From NCBI GenBank assembly GCA_013397075.1, contig VWZS01000187.1, positions 2,999,083 through 3,063,082 on the forward strand: a stretch of DNA of 64,000 nucleotides, read 5' to 3'. The notes beneath the pieces were generated by a model, which did not search any database, was not told the origin of the DNA, and worked only from the letters and a program-made list of their open reading frames with translations. The translations under genes and the position numbers were made by a program. The DNA comes from Rhabdornis inornatus. Its lineage: Eukaryota > Chordata > Aves > Passeriformes > Rhabdornithidae. Within the stretch, counting starts at the first letter, position 1. Each line of letters begins with the position of its first letter. Positions 36,150-48,200 of this stretch are shown piece after piece.

Positions 36150-39100
36150 ATGGATGAGCAGTTCCAACCCGTGAGTGCGGCACGGACCGGATCGGACCGG
36201 CCCGGGCGGCTGTCGATGCCTGGTCCCGGCCCCGGAGCTGGGCAGGGGACAGTGCCCGACCCCACGGGTGGGGTGGGAGGTGGGGGTCTGTGCCTGCTTC
36301 CGGGGTGGGAGGCTCTGTGTCAGCCTCCAGGGTGGGTACTGAGGGGTCTGCAGCTGCCCGGCTCTCTTCCCGGGGAGGGACAGGAATCTGTGCCTGCCCC
36401 GATGGGGTTCTGTGCCAGACTGCCATCGCCCGCCCAGGGTAGCTGAAGGATTCCTGCCCCAACACACTCACCACACTCATCTTCCCTCCCATCACCTAGT
36501 GCCTGGATGGGATTGACTATGATGACTTCAATTTTGGCTCCCACATGATGGAGCAGAAGGAGCCCCTGATGGAGACAGGTAAGGGCCCCTCTGGCTGTAC
36601 CCTTCCAGGGGTCCCTAGCTGCAGTGGAGTTTCTCAGCAGGTTGACTCATGCCTCTTAGTTCCCAGAAGCGCCACAGGTTTTGTCCTTACTGGTCCCACT
36701 GTGGGCTGGCTGGGAATCCCTGCCCCGTGCCACCAGGATGGGGCTTGTTCCATCTGGCCCTGCTGCTCCAGTCTACCAGGGACTGCCAGGTTGGGCTGTG
36801 ACCTCCCGGAGGTCCCTGTTCCCCAAGTGACAGAGCATCCTCTGGCCCTCCCCTGCTCTTTCTGCTACTCTGACTGCTGTTCCCAGCTGGGCTGTGACAG
36901 CACAGGGTTTTGGGGGCTCTGAGGACCCCCATGGGACAGACAGGGGTCACATCACTTTCAGTGCTGTGCCTGTATCTCCGTCATCCTTAGTAAGAACATG
37001 TACTTTGGTTTTCCCATGTTTCTCATTGGTACCTCTCCTTTCTGTCCTCCAGCGGAAGGTCCCTACCTTGTCATTATTGAGCAGCCAAAGCAGGTAAGAA
37101 CGTCACCCAGGTAAGGACAGGTGTAACTGTCACCTCCTGCTCTCATGGCATCAGGCTTTGGCCACCCTTGGCTGACCCATTCTTTGCCTCCACAGCGGGG
37201 TTTCCGATTTCGGTACGGCTGCGAGGGCCCTTCCCATGGGGGGCTGCCGGGAGCATCCAGTGAGAAGGGGCGCAAGACCTATCCTACTGTCAAGGTGAGT
37301 GCTGCCATGGGAAGGGGATGGAGCAGTGTCTTCTGCAGGAGTGCATGAGCATCAGGAGGGAGCCTTGAAGGAAGGACAGGACATTTGTAATAAGCTCTTG
37401 TGTGTCTTCTGGTGCTGGAGGGATAGGAGGGCTGTGGCAGGAGGGGTGGTGGCAGGGATACCAGGGATTTGTAGAGAATCCTTCAGGCTCCTGGCTTATT
37501 GTATCTGGCCCCCATCTCCTTCTTCCCTGCAGATCTGCAACTACACAGGGGTGGCCCGGATCGAGGTAGACCTGGTGACGCACAGTGACCCTCCCCGGGT
37601 ACATGCCCACAGCCTGGTGGGCAAGCAGTGCAACGAGGCCGGCAACTGTGTCACAATCGTGGGACCCAAGGACATGACTGCTCAGTACGTGCAAGGAGGA
37701 CCCAGGATGGCCTCTTGCCTATATGAGGTGGCTGTGGGTGCTGCCTGCAGCTTGTGAGATGGGGGGAAGAGAGGGGTTAATGCACCCTGGAGCTGGGTTT
37801 GCTGGATGAGGTCAGGCATGTGTTTAGACAAATTCAGTGTTACAACTCTGTCTCCTGAGCATTTTGTCCGTCTCTGGGTTTTGACATATGCAGCTTATTT
37901 TGAGCTTCTGTCCTTGAGGTTGCAGGTCTCCAGCTTTGCAGGTGACTTTTGAAGTCAGCCTGAGTCACAGGGTTATTTTGCAACTGCTGCGGTTGCTCTT
38001 ACATATCCATCCCTAGCTCAGCTCAGTACCATTTGCATCCCTCTGGTCTTCAGTCTTCCTGGTCTTGTCTTTGACAGCCCTTTGGACTTGTCACCTGTGG
38101 GAGCCCAGAGTTTCTGGGGCTCCTTTCCTCTCCTCTGTGGTTGCTCCTCTTCTGCTGCGCACACACTGATTCCCTGCTGCCTGAGTGGCACTGCTCTGTG
38201 CTCAGGTCCTTCCCAGCTGCAGGAGTATGTGCCCCTTTGGGCTTACTGCTCCTGGCCTTGACGCTCCCAGATCCCAGCAGGTTCCCTCTTCTCCAGGTTC
38301 AGTAACCTGGGTGTGCTCCATGTCACCAAGAAGAATATGATGGAGATCATGAAGGAAAAGCTGAAACAGCAGAAGATGCGCAACAGGAGCCAGCTGCTGA
38401 CAGGTGAGGGCAGCCTGGGGGCTCAGTGGGCCTCGGCACACGGGCTGACAGCTGCAGGCTGGGCGTAGTGTGGGGCTGGGGTGGTAGGAAGGGGACCTGG
38501 AGCACTGTCCTCCCATACAGCCTGACAGTTTGTCCCCCTGGCCTGGCAGAAGTGGAGCTGCGTGAGATCGAGCAGGAGGCGAAGGAGCTGAAGAAGGTGA
38601 TGGACCTGAGCATTGTGCGGTTGCGCTTCACCGCCTACCTCCGTGACAGCAGTGGGAACTTCACACTGGCCCTCCAGCCTGTCATCTCGGACCCCATCCA
38701 TGACAGCAGTGAGTGTGGGGCCAGTCCAGGAAAGGGATGGGGCAGGAGGGGGTGAGGACTTCTGCACAGTGACTCCCAACACCTCTTGCTCTGCAGAGTC
38801 CCCTGGAGCTTCCAATCTGAAAATCTCACGGATGGATAAGACAGCAGGCTCTGTGCGGGGAGGAGATGAAGTCTACTTGCTGTGTGATAAAGTTCAGAAA
38901 GGTAAAAGCCGTTCTCTCCAGACAAAACCTTCTGGAGAGGCTGTGGCAGGAGAGATCTGGGGCCCCTGGGTGATAAGGGATCTGTGTCCTTGGAGCCTAT
39001 TCGGGGCAAGGAGACGGGCGGTGCCAGTGCCACTTCTCTCCCCAGATGACATTGAGGTGCGTTTCTACGAGGATGACGAGAATGGCTGGCAGGCCTTCGG

Positions 39101-42100
39101 GGACTTTTCTCCTACAGATGTGCACAAGCAGGTACAGGGGAGGTGGGGAGCGTTCTGCTCTGCTTCAAGGCAGATGAATGCCCTGTGGGGTGAGATAGCC
39201 CCAGCTCCAGAGGTGAGCAGAGCCTCATGTCCATCATGTCCTGCCCACAGTACGCCATTGTCTTCCGCACACCCCCCTACCACAAGCCCAAGATCGACCG
39301 TCCTGTCACCGTCTTCCTGCAGCTGAAGCGGAAGCGGGGAGGGGACGTGAGTGACTCCAAGCAGTTCACCTACTACCCAGTGGTGGAAGGTGAGCACCAC
39401 CCAGGCAGGCTGGCATGGCCCCTGCTGCTGGGGCTGCCTCTCACCCTGCTGCCCCTCTCTCCCCGCAGATAAGGAAGAAGTGGAGAGGAAGCGCAAGAAA
39501 GTTCTGCCTCAGTTTCCTCAGCACTTTGGCGGTGGCTCGCACATGGGGGGGGCTGGCGGGGGGGCCGGGGGATTTGGCTCTGGAGGAGGTGAGTGGCAAT
39601 GCCTCTTCCCCCTCCTCTCTCAGGTGGCTGAGGTCTGGCCCTGGGGCCTCCCTTCTGCTCACCCATCCTCTGCCTTGCCCCACAGGTGGGAACCTCAGCT
39701 TCCCATACTCCCCTGGGCTGACCTACAGTAGCATCTACTCGTCCGGCCCCCACCCAGTGGGGAGCTACCAGGGGGGTGTGCAGATGAAGGGCTCCGAGGC
39801 AGAGGGGCCTGGGAGTGACAGGCAGGCACCTGCAGAAGAGAACACGTACTGCAAGGAGCTGCAGAAGCACGGTAGGAGGGGCTGAGCTTGAGGGAGGGCT
39901 GGGGCACATCGTTCAGGAGAGGAGGCATGGACTGGGGACCTTTTGGGGTTTTGTGCTGCTCCCCACACCTGGTGGATGTAGAAAGGTGGATGAGGCTGCT
40001 GCTCCTGGAGGTGACATCCTGCTTTGCCCCCCAGCCCAGCTGTGCCAGCTGTGGATGCTGGCGCTAGCGCGTCGCAATGCCCATGCCCTGCTCGACTACT
40101 CGGTGACCGCCGACCCCCGCATGCTGCTGGCAGTCCAGAGGCACCTGGCTGCGTCACAGGATGAGAACGGAGACACGTGAGCACACGAGGGGTTTGAAGG
40201 GAGAGCGTGGGGTCTTGTTTGTCAGAGTCATTACGGGGGCTCTGAAGGCAGCAGGAGTACCTGGAGAAGCATGGAGCTGAGCTAGGAGCCATCCTTCTCT
40301 CTACAGGCCTTTGCACCTGGCTATTATCCATGAACAGACAGCTGTGATCAAGCAGCTGATCGACGTCATTGTTAGCATCCCCAGCCAGCAGATCATCAAC
40401 ATCTCCAATAACCTCCAACAGGTACATGTTTTTCAGAGCAGCCAGTTCTGCTCTACCTGGGAGTAGTTCCTCACTCCTATTTTCCAACCCTGGGGGCTCC
40501 TGTAGCTGCTCCTGCTGAGGGGAGGTTATAGATATGAAAAAGTTGTAGCTACTGAAGAGAATGGTGGTGCAGGACTTGGCTCCTCTTGTGAGCGCTGCTG
40601 AGGATGTGCTGCTGTCCTGCAGACACCCCTGCATCTGGCAGTCATCACCAAGCAGCCCCAGGTGGTCCAGCTCCTGCTGCAAGCCCGCGCCGACCCAACC
40701 TTGCTGGACCGCTATGGCAATTCTCTGCTGCACCTGGCACTCCAGGCTGGTGATGAAGAGATGCTGAGGACGCTGCTGGCTCACCTGGGCTCAGCTGCCC
40801 CTTACCTGCTCCACCTGCCCAATTTCCATGGTGAGTGTGGCTCAGGGATGATAGGCAGGACTCCAGTGGTGCCATCATGGGCTTGGCCAGAAGGTTGCTG
40901 AGCCTATCCCCATCTTGCAGGCCTCCTGCCTGTGCATTTGGCTGTGAAGGCAAAGAGTTTGGCTTGCCTGGACCTGCTGGTCAGGACGGGAGCAGATGTG
41001 AATGCAGTGGAGAGACAAAGTGGGAGGACCCCACTGCACCTGGCTGTGGAGATGGAGAACCTGAACATGGCCACCCACCTGGTGAAGAAGGTATGAAGCA
41101 GCTTGTGTAGTGGTGGCTGTGGAAAAAGGATGGGTTGCAGTGTCCTCCAGGCTCCTGGCAGAAGTGGGGGCTCCCCTGAGGCCTCGGGGTGACAGGGTGT
41201 AGGAGGAGCAGTGGCCAGGCAGCCCATCCTCATGGCCTCACACCTTTCTTAGCTGGGAGCAGACATCAACAGCCGGACTTTCGCTGGTAACACCCCCCTG
41301 CACTTGGCTGCTGGCCTGGGCTCCCCCACCCTCACCAAACTGCTCCTTAAAGCTGGTAAGGCACTGCCCTTCCTCCTTCCCTCCCCATAGCTCTGGCTGC
41401 CTGCGCTGGGTGGTGCCAGGCACAAGGTCAGACTCGTGGGCCTGGCTCATGCCACGCTTTCCGCACAGGGGCAGATGTATTGTGTGAGAATGACGAGCCC
41501 ATGAGCCTATCCTCGTCAGAGGCCAGTAGCGACACAGACACCGACCCTGAGGAGCAGGAGCTGCCCATGGATCTGGGAGAGCCAGCCCTGGCTGCAGAGC
41601 ACAGCACCAACTCCAAGCTCTCCACACAGGGACACTGGCAGGCAGGGCACAGGCAGCGCCGCTGCCACACGTCCCTGGACCTGACTCGGAGCCAGAAGGT
41701 GTGTGGCACAGCAGGACAAATTCGCTGGGAGTGTTTCTGTGCAGGTCATGGCATGCATGAGGAGCAGTCCCAGGAAATGCTCCTGTGAGGATGCCTGTGC
41801 TCCTCTGTGTCCTGCAGAGATCCAAGGTGTGAGGAGGCAGTGGGGGATCTGGGCCGTGCTTTGAAAGATTGATATCCGTGTCTGTCTGCAGGTGCGGGAG
41901 ATCCTGCTGCAGGCCTCCCAGCAGGGGCCCGAGGCAGAACAGTCCACTGCCCCCCAGCGAGGTGAGCAGCCCCTTTTCCCCCACCCCCCAACTCAAGCAC
42001 CACACCTAGGCACACCGTCCCAGCAGCAAGGATGGGCAGCCTGTGATGGGGGCACCTCTTTCACACAGGGAAGGTCCTGTCACTGGACAATGAGGCACTG

Positions 42101-42641
42101 CAGGGGCTGGAGCAGCTGCTGAACCAGGACTGCAGTGGATCAGACTGGATCGAACTGGCCAAGCGTCTGGGGCTGTGCAGCCTCGTGGAGACCTACAAGG
42201 ACACGCCCTCGCCCAGTGCCAGCCTCCTGCGCAGTTACGAGGTCAGTGCCTGCTTGGGGTGCCTCTGTCCCCCCTGCCTATCTGGCCATCAGCCCTACTC
42301 AGTGCCCTCTCTCCACAGCTGGCAGGTGGCAGCCTGGGAGGACTGCTGGAGGCACTGGACTCTATGGGGCTCCACAACGCTGTGAGGATGCTCCACAAAA
42401 CTGAGGCACTGGATAAGCTGCAAAGCACAGGTACGGAGAGTGAGGGCTGGGGCTGGTGGGCAGGGAGTGTCTCTGCTGCCCTCCTGTTGCCCCATGGCTA
42501 AGAGCACCCGGGGATTGCTTTGCAGAGCTGAAGGAAGACAGTGCCTACGGCAGTGAGTCGGTGGAGGAGGAGCAGGCGCCCACACTAGCCCTGAAGCCAG
42601 GCGGAGAGCTGCCCCCCAGCCAGCAGCCACAGGTGCACTGA
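36150..42641 (+). CDS. NFKB2: NFKB2, NF-kappaB p100 precursor / p52
   Basis: Precursor whose C-terminal half inhibits RelB and which is processed to the DNA-binding p52 after NIK/IKK-alpha signalling. Coding exons: 36150-36170, 36500-36578, 37053-37093, 37196-37294, 37533-37684, 38297-38403, 38550-38708, 38797-38901, 39046-39131, 39251-39389, 39469-39588, 39686-39871, 40035-40176, 40307-40421, 40623-40830, 40921-41090, 41253-41355, 41469-41698, 41892-41961, 42069-42241, 42319-42430, 42526-42641. All are GT-AG and in phase, giving 910 residues (human 900). Order: short N-terminus, Rel homology domain (about 36-330), basic NLS, glycine-rich region, ankyrin repeats (about 460-755), death domain, C-terminal degron. 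The start at 36150 sits in a small exon; MDEQFQP then continues into a block alignable with mammalian p100. No damage seen. Confidence 0.98.
37053..39389 (+). other. NFKB2: NFKB2 Rel homology domain
   Basis: Exons 37053-37093 to 39251-39389 encode the DNA-binding and dimerisation halves. The DNA-contact loop reads RFRYGCEGPSHGG from 37205. Dimerisation-domain blocks are LKISRMDKTAGSVRGGDEVY, DDIEVRFYEDDENGWQAFGD and VTVFLQLKRKRGGDVSDSKQ. All are essentially identical to vertebrate p52, so DNA binding is expected to be intact. Confidence 0.96.
39469..39715 (+). other. NFKB2: NFKB2 nuclear localisation signal and glycine-rich processing region
   Basis: The basic NLS RKRKK lies at 39486-39500. 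It is followed by a Gly-rich stretch (GGGSHMGGAGGGAGGFGSGGG) split across two exons. In p100 and p105 this region stops the proteasome and sets the p52 C-terminus. The exon junction inside the Gly run is at 39588/39686. Confidence 0.9.
40035..41698 (+). other. NFKB2: NFKB2 ankyrin repeat inhibitory domain
   Basis: Successive ankyrin signatures are visible: NGDTPLHLAI, QTPLHLAV, NSLLHLAL, LLPVHLAV, RTPLHLAV and NTPLHLAA, each followed by an LL(x)AGAD-type turn. This is the IkappaB-like part that masks the NLS. The last exon (41469-41698) carries an acidic Ser/Asp/Glu run, SSSEASSDTDTDPEEQE, matching the acidic insert of mammalian p100. Confidence 0.93.
42069..42430 (+). other. NFKB2: NFKB2 death domain
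   Basis: Exons 42069-42241 and 42319-42430 encode LEQLLNQDCSGSDWIELAKR through LLRSYELAGGSLGGLLEALD, a death-domain fold present in p100 and p105. It helps hold p100 in its unprocessed form. Confidence 0.85.
42537..42554 (+). other. NFKB2: NFKB2 NIK-responsive degron DSAYGS
   Basis: The last exon encodes KEDSAYGSESVEEE. The two serines of DSAYGS correspond to human S866 and S870, whose phosphorylation recruits beta-TrCP for p100 processing. Both are present, so non-canonical processing should be intact. Confidence 0.92.
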
Positions 42642-42804
42642 GGAGCCAGCCAGCAGCCCCTGTGACCACACAGGGAGCTGCACTGCCCTCTGCCTTGCCC
42701 ACACAAGTGCCTTCTGGACTTAGGGTCCGGCTACCTGGACTCAGGGGGATGGGATGCAGCTGGCTCCTGCCCGTCTCTGCTCTTATTTAATGGTCCCTCT
42801 TCTG

Positions 42805-42810
42805 AATAAA
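42805..42810 (+). terminator. NFKB2: Poly(A) signal of NFKB2
   Basis: AATAAA in TTCTGAATAAAAGGAC, 164 bases after the stop codon at 42639-42641, followed by a GT/T-rich segment. It gives a short 3'UTR. Confidence 0.85.
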
Positions 42811-42829
42811 AGGACACAGGTTCCATTAG

Positions 42830-44647
42830 TCTTTGCCCTCCCTCTCTCCAGCCCCAGCTATGAGCTGGGCACTAACCCCCCTGAACCCTGCCTGGGTCTG
42901 GAAGTCTGGCAGAAGGAGACAGCTGCCAGCCCCTCCTCAGCATCCCTCAGTGCTGAGGCTGTACCCAGCCATGGGGAAGAAACCACAGCGCACCCAAGAA
43001 GTGAAGAGCAAGTTTTACTTCAGTAACTGAGAGAAGAAGCTGTACAAAGGTTTTTTAACCCACCTACCCCCAAGCCACCTGGGGCAAGGGCGGATTTTTT
43101 TTTTTTTTTTTTGCAATAGACTCAAAAGAGCAGAATAAAAAGTTTTGACACATTCGCAAAGTCAATGCTGAAACCAGCCAGGTCCCAGGCGGCTGAGACT
43201 GTGTGTGTGCCAGCCCCTGGTCACAGCCCTTCGCTGTGCCTGGACCCCTTCTGGACAATCCTGCAGCTGTGCTCCATCACTTGCCCCTTGCTCTGGACAA
43301 GCATCCTTCAGCTCACTCTGGAGTGGTGAGACTGCCCCAGCCTGCCCCTCACCTTGGCAAGGAGGGAGCCTGTTGCTGAGGAAGGGGCTGCACCACTGCT
43401 GCTGCAGCACGAGGACTGCAGCACTGCCGATCAGGCTTTGCTGGGAGCCTCTGAGGCCCCAGCCATACATTGGAAAAGAGATGGGAAGAAAAGCTGGCTC
43501 CAGCCTGTGCTGGACCCATAGAGCAGAGGGACCCCCATATCAACCCTGGCTCCAGGGGTCACCACCCCATGGGGAGTACTTACACATTGCTGCCCTGCAG
43601 GCCCTGGGCACGATGTTCACACCCAGGTTGCTGCAAACAGGACCAGTCATGGCTGCCAGCAGTGGGGGGTAGAAAATGGGGGTCATGAAGCACTGGTGCA
43701 TTAGCCTCCCATGCAGCCACACATGCAGCAATGGGTGCTGCCATCTCAAGGCTGCCTCCTTGGTACTGGCAGCCACAGGGCTGTCTCCCCGAAGGGTTGC
43801 TGGTGCTGAAGTGGAGCTGGGGAGCAGGCAGCAGCAGTACACACAGTAGCCCACGCTCAGCTTGCTGCAGGGCAGGGGTGTGGGGAGCTGGATTGCCCCG
43901 AGTCCTTTTAAAAACCTCTTTCCCCCAGAGTGCAGTGCCTACAAGGTATGGCTGGGTTTGTGGTTTTGTTGTTTTTAAACAGTTCCCAAAAAGCATCAAA
44001 AGTAGCCCCCCAAAAAAACCTCCCTGGTGGTCAGCTCAATCTGGTACTAAAAAGTGCAAAACTGTATCACAAAAACTGTTCAAAAGTTGTAAGAAAGCAG
44101 GGAGGGTGAGGAGGTGACTGAGGTGGCAGGGAAGGGACCAGGTGCTGTTGCCTTGGCTTCCCTGGCCACCAGCCCCAGGAGAGGGGACAGTCTAGGGCTG
44201 GCCCCCTCCCATTTACCCCCATGGCACGATGGAGCTGGAGAAGCCGCCGCTGGCTTTGTTTTGCTGCATGTCTTTTTTTTTTTTTTTTTTTTNTTAAGCC
44301 ACTGAAGAATTGAGCCCAGCGGGTGGGTTTCAGTTGCTCCCTCTCCCCAGGGCAGCAAGAGTAGGTCCTGCAGCCAAGTGCAGGACAGGAGGGGCAGGAA
44401 CAAGTCTGATGGGGCCAGGCAGCTCCTGCAGGCAAGGACTGGGGACCGTCCTGCTCTGCCACTGTCTCTGGTGGAGAGGCCACGGCCCTGCATGGCTGGT
44501 GCTGGCGGCTGCAGAAGGGCTGTCAGCCCCTCCCGCTTGTGCCGCAGACAGACGGACACATGCAGGGCCTCGGCAGGCATACAGCCTCCAGCCCCATGCC
44601 AGGGGAACAGGAACAGAGCTGCAGTGCAGGCAGCTGAGGCCCCACAC
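42830..44647 (-). other. PSD: PSD 3' untranslated region and NFKB2-PSD convergent interval
   Basis: The convergent NFKB2 and PSD stop codons are 2.0 kb apart and most of the interval is probably PSD 3'UTR. No minus-strand AATAAA was found. Candidate variants are AGTAAA (complement of 43014-43019) and ATTAAA (complement of 42786-42791), the latter inside the NFKB2 UTR. Two homopolymer T runs lie at 43096-43112 and 44273-44292; the second ends in one N at 44293. Confidence 0.5.
44293..44293. other. Single undetermined base in a poly-T run
   Basis: One N at the end of a T homopolymer of about 20 bases in the presumed PSD 3'UTR. It probably reflects homopolymer length uncertainty rather than a true gap. 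Confidence 0.9.
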
Positions 44648-45284
44648 TTAGGACTTCCGGGGGTGGCCAGGGGGCTGGCGGCCTGCGCGCTCTGAGATGT
44701 TGCGCTTCACCTTGGTGGTCGTGCTGGAGGGCTCTGCGTTGAGTGAGGGGCTGGAGCGGGACTTTTTCAGGCCATCGTCCTCCCCACCCGCCGTGTCAAA
44801 GAGGGTGGACTCAAATGCTGCCAGGTCCTCAGAGCCAGCCTTCAGCTTGGCCCGCAGCAGCATAGCATAAGTGCCATAGCGGGATTTCTGAGGAGCACAG
44901 TGCAGCAGAGACACAGGTTAGCAAGCTGGGTACTGTCCCATGACCAGCATCCCTGCAGGGGGGATGCTCATGGTCCCTCCAACCCAGCCAGCATCCTGGG
45001 GCAGAGGAATGCTCGTGGTCCTAGACCACGGCAGTGGCAGTGTAATTCAGCTGATGGGAGGGGTTGGTCCCATCACTGAGGATGGCCAAACAGGTAGGGG
45101 TAGAGGGCCTGAGGGCAGAGGGGGGCATCTTCCATCTCACCTCAAATTCCAGGTACTCTTCCTTCTGCTTTAGCTCCTCGTACTCCTTGCCTTTCACCTT
45201 CTTCTCAGGCAGGGAGGACCGATGCTCCAGCAGCTCCGCTGACATTGTCTTGAACTTGGTCTCGTGGTTCTTCACCTGCTCCTC
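44648..45284 (-). other. PSD: PSD coiled coil and C-terminal tail
   Basis: Exon 45284-45141 is rich in charged heptads (EEQVKNHETKFKTMSAELLE and following), a coiled coil used for actin-linked functions in EFA6. The last exon gives KSRYGTYAMLLRAKLKAGSE and then a Ser/Lys-rich tail with RSSPSLNAEPSS, ending PRKS-stop at 44648-44650. Confidence 0.9.
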
Positions 45285-48200
45285 CTGGGGAAGGGTGGCA
45301 CCATGTCAGTGCCCTGCTCTATCCCCCTGGTACTGTGAGCTGGCCGAGGACAGAACAGTTTTTTTCCCTTCTAGGAGAAGTCAGGATCTCAGCTTCTGTT
45401 GCTGGGTTTGATTTTTTTTTTTCAATAGCAGGCAAAATCACAGGCTCTTGGGGGCAATCTGCTCTCACCTCATAGGGGGGCTGACTGCAGTCTTAAAGCA
45501 GAAGAATTTAATCCCTCTAAAACTAGGCTGTTGTTTTTTTAAAATCCTTTCTGCTCTATGAATAACTGCCCTGGTATGCATGAGTGCCAGCTAATCCCCC
45601 CAGTCAGTTGCCTTTCAAGGTCCCTGGCAGGACCTTGCAAGCCATGATGTGGGACCACTTTCTCCTCCATGGTCTGACCATCACCTGACTCCAGCCCCAC
45701 TGCCAGGAACAAGGTCTCACTGTTCGTCCCTGGTCTCACTGTTCGTCCCCAGTCTCAGCACCTTTTTTCTCTTTCTCCCCCTTGGCTCTTCACCTCATTG
45801 GGGAGGCAGCTGGGCACATGGCACCACACAGATCCCTCCACAGGGGAATGTGCCACTGGCAGATCCAGGAGTTTGTCCCAGGCTCACCACTGCCCCCACG
45901 CTGTGCTCACCTGAGACAGCCTGGTGCAGGAGCTGGGCAGCAGCGGGCGGCTGAACTTCTTCTGGGAGCCGATGGCTGCGGGGAAGGGGGGCGCAGAGAA
46001 CATGGCTGCCACCACGTTGATGCGCGTGATCCACGAGTGCATCTGTTCGGGGTTCCTGAGAAAAAAGACAAGGATACAGATGGGCTATCTTTGTCAAAGA
46101 CACAGGGATCTGCTCTGCAGATAAGGTCTGAGTCCCCCAGTCCTGGCCCTGGCCCTGGCCAGCCATGCCATCTGGGGGACTCTACTCACAGCTGACCTGA
46201 GCACAGCAGGGTAGGAAAAAGAGGAGCTGAGCAAAGCTCAGCACTGACACCAGGTCCCTCTCCTTCCAGAAAGGGCCAGGACAGAAGAGAGCAAGGTGGC
46301 TCTAAGCCCCATCCCACGCTACACTCAAGTCAGGGGAGCTCCTGTGGCCCAGCCAGGGATCCTGAAGGACTCACTGTGCTTGGAAAAGGAAGACCCTCCA
46401 GTCAGCTGTCCTGAGGTAGAAGACATTGGGTCGCTTGTTGTAGTCAGATGCCCGTGTGGCAAGCGAATGGTGGATGCTGATAGCATTCTTCAGTTCCTCT
46501 TCCGCCAGTGCCTTCCCTGGCTTATACTCCTCCTGAAAATCATGGGTTGTTTCAGAGCCAGCTCAGGGATGCACCCCACCATGAGTCAGCTCCATGAGGT
46601 TTCAGGAACTGCACACTAGTGCTGGCTGTGGCAGTGCTTGGAGATCACCTTCCACCAAGCAGCTGTGGACTCTGCTTCCAGCTCATGCTATACTCCTGGA
46701 GAGAGGCTGCACAACCCAGGCACACTGGCTTGGCAACAGTACAGGGGGCTGTTCCCCACTCCCCCCAGTTCCCTGTGTGTGTGCCTGCAGGGAACTGGAT
46801 GTGCAGCCCAACCCTCCACTCAGGGGAAAGACCCTGGTGCCCCTCTCTTCCCAGTCAAGCCCCCTGCACGCAGGGCTCTCAGTTAGCAGCGCCTTTTGCT
46901 GCCCAAGCTGTACCAAAGCACCCTGGAAACAGGGTCCCCGAGCAACAGCTCAGGCATGCAGGGTGCTGAGTCTGCTTAGGCCAGGCTTTGCAATGCTGTG
47001 TGCTGCAGGCCCTCTCTCACTGCTGTGACCCACTCTCTGGACTGGGGACAATCCCTCTCCCTGCTGCCTACCTTCTGCAGATAGAGAATCATTCCCTTCA
47101 GGATGGCGTGGAAGGGCTTCCAGCCGCGCTTCCCTCGGGGCGCTGCCGGGGAGGAGAGAGCAGCTCAGACATCATCCTTAGAACTGAGCGGGGGGAAAAG
47201 CCACCCCCCACCCTCCTGCAGCCAGCCCTGGCACGACGCACGTCACCCACCCCCGGGACGGGCAGCGCGCCAGGCCTGTCCCTGTGCACCTGAGCCTGTG
47301 CAGGCCGCGTGGCTGGCAGATGGTGCTGCTGGCAGGGGGGCCCTGCTGCCTCCCGGGGCCAGCGCTGTGCTGCACTGTGCTGCACTCCCCCTGTGCCCCC
47401 CCTGTGCTCCCTGCCTCGCTGCTTGTGCTCTGCTTCGCCACTGCCTCCGTGCTTGGGCACGGGGACAAGGCAGAGCTGCCTGCCAGGTAATGCTGGCTTT
47501 GAAGGGCGGCTGCATCTAATCACAGCTAGGCAGCATTAGACGGCCAGGGCTTAGGAGGGATTTTATGGGGAATACGGTAAACATGCCTGGCAGTGCCCAA
47601 CCAGCTGCAGCCTGCTGTGTGCCTTGTCTATCACACCACAGGACACTTCCCTTCATCCACACATTCCTGTGGCAGGGCTGCAGCCCCCAGAGACCCCACC
47701 CCGCCACCCTGCTTGCCCCTTTCCCAGCACTGTGGGCAGGGAGAGGCTTTCCAGCTCCCCAGCCTGAGGGCTGAATTATGCCTGGCACGGCCAGACAGAC
47801 AGGGCACTGATGCTGGAGGCTGGCATGAAGCTACAGACAGACATCACACAGCGACTCCTACTCTGCTTCCCATTCAGTTCTGGAGTTCACTGGTGCCCTC
47901 TTGCCCCAAGTGCCCCCCATGGGCTCCCCATGCACCTACTTTTCTTGCAGTCGGGATCAGCATGGATCTTGCGGACTAACAGCCCGTGCTTGTAAGTGGC
48001 AATGCTGGAGTCCTGGGAAAAGTCCAGAAAGGGGTTACTGCAGCTGCTGATGCGCTTGATGGACTTTGGGTTGGGATCTGCCAGCTCCGAGAGGGATTTT
48101 CTCAGCTCCTCCTCATCTCTGCCAATCAGATTAAGGTGGGGAAAGAGCTTGTTACCTTTCTGGGGACAGCAAATACCAAGTTCCCCACTGGTCGGTGCCA

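Noticed and set aside
39765..40784. 339-codon minus-strand open frame
   Set aside because: Antisense shadow of NFKB2 exons and introns, with no family signature.
43096..44292. Poly-T runs as retrotransposon tails
   Set aside because: No element body, target-site duplication or recognisable repeat family next to either run.
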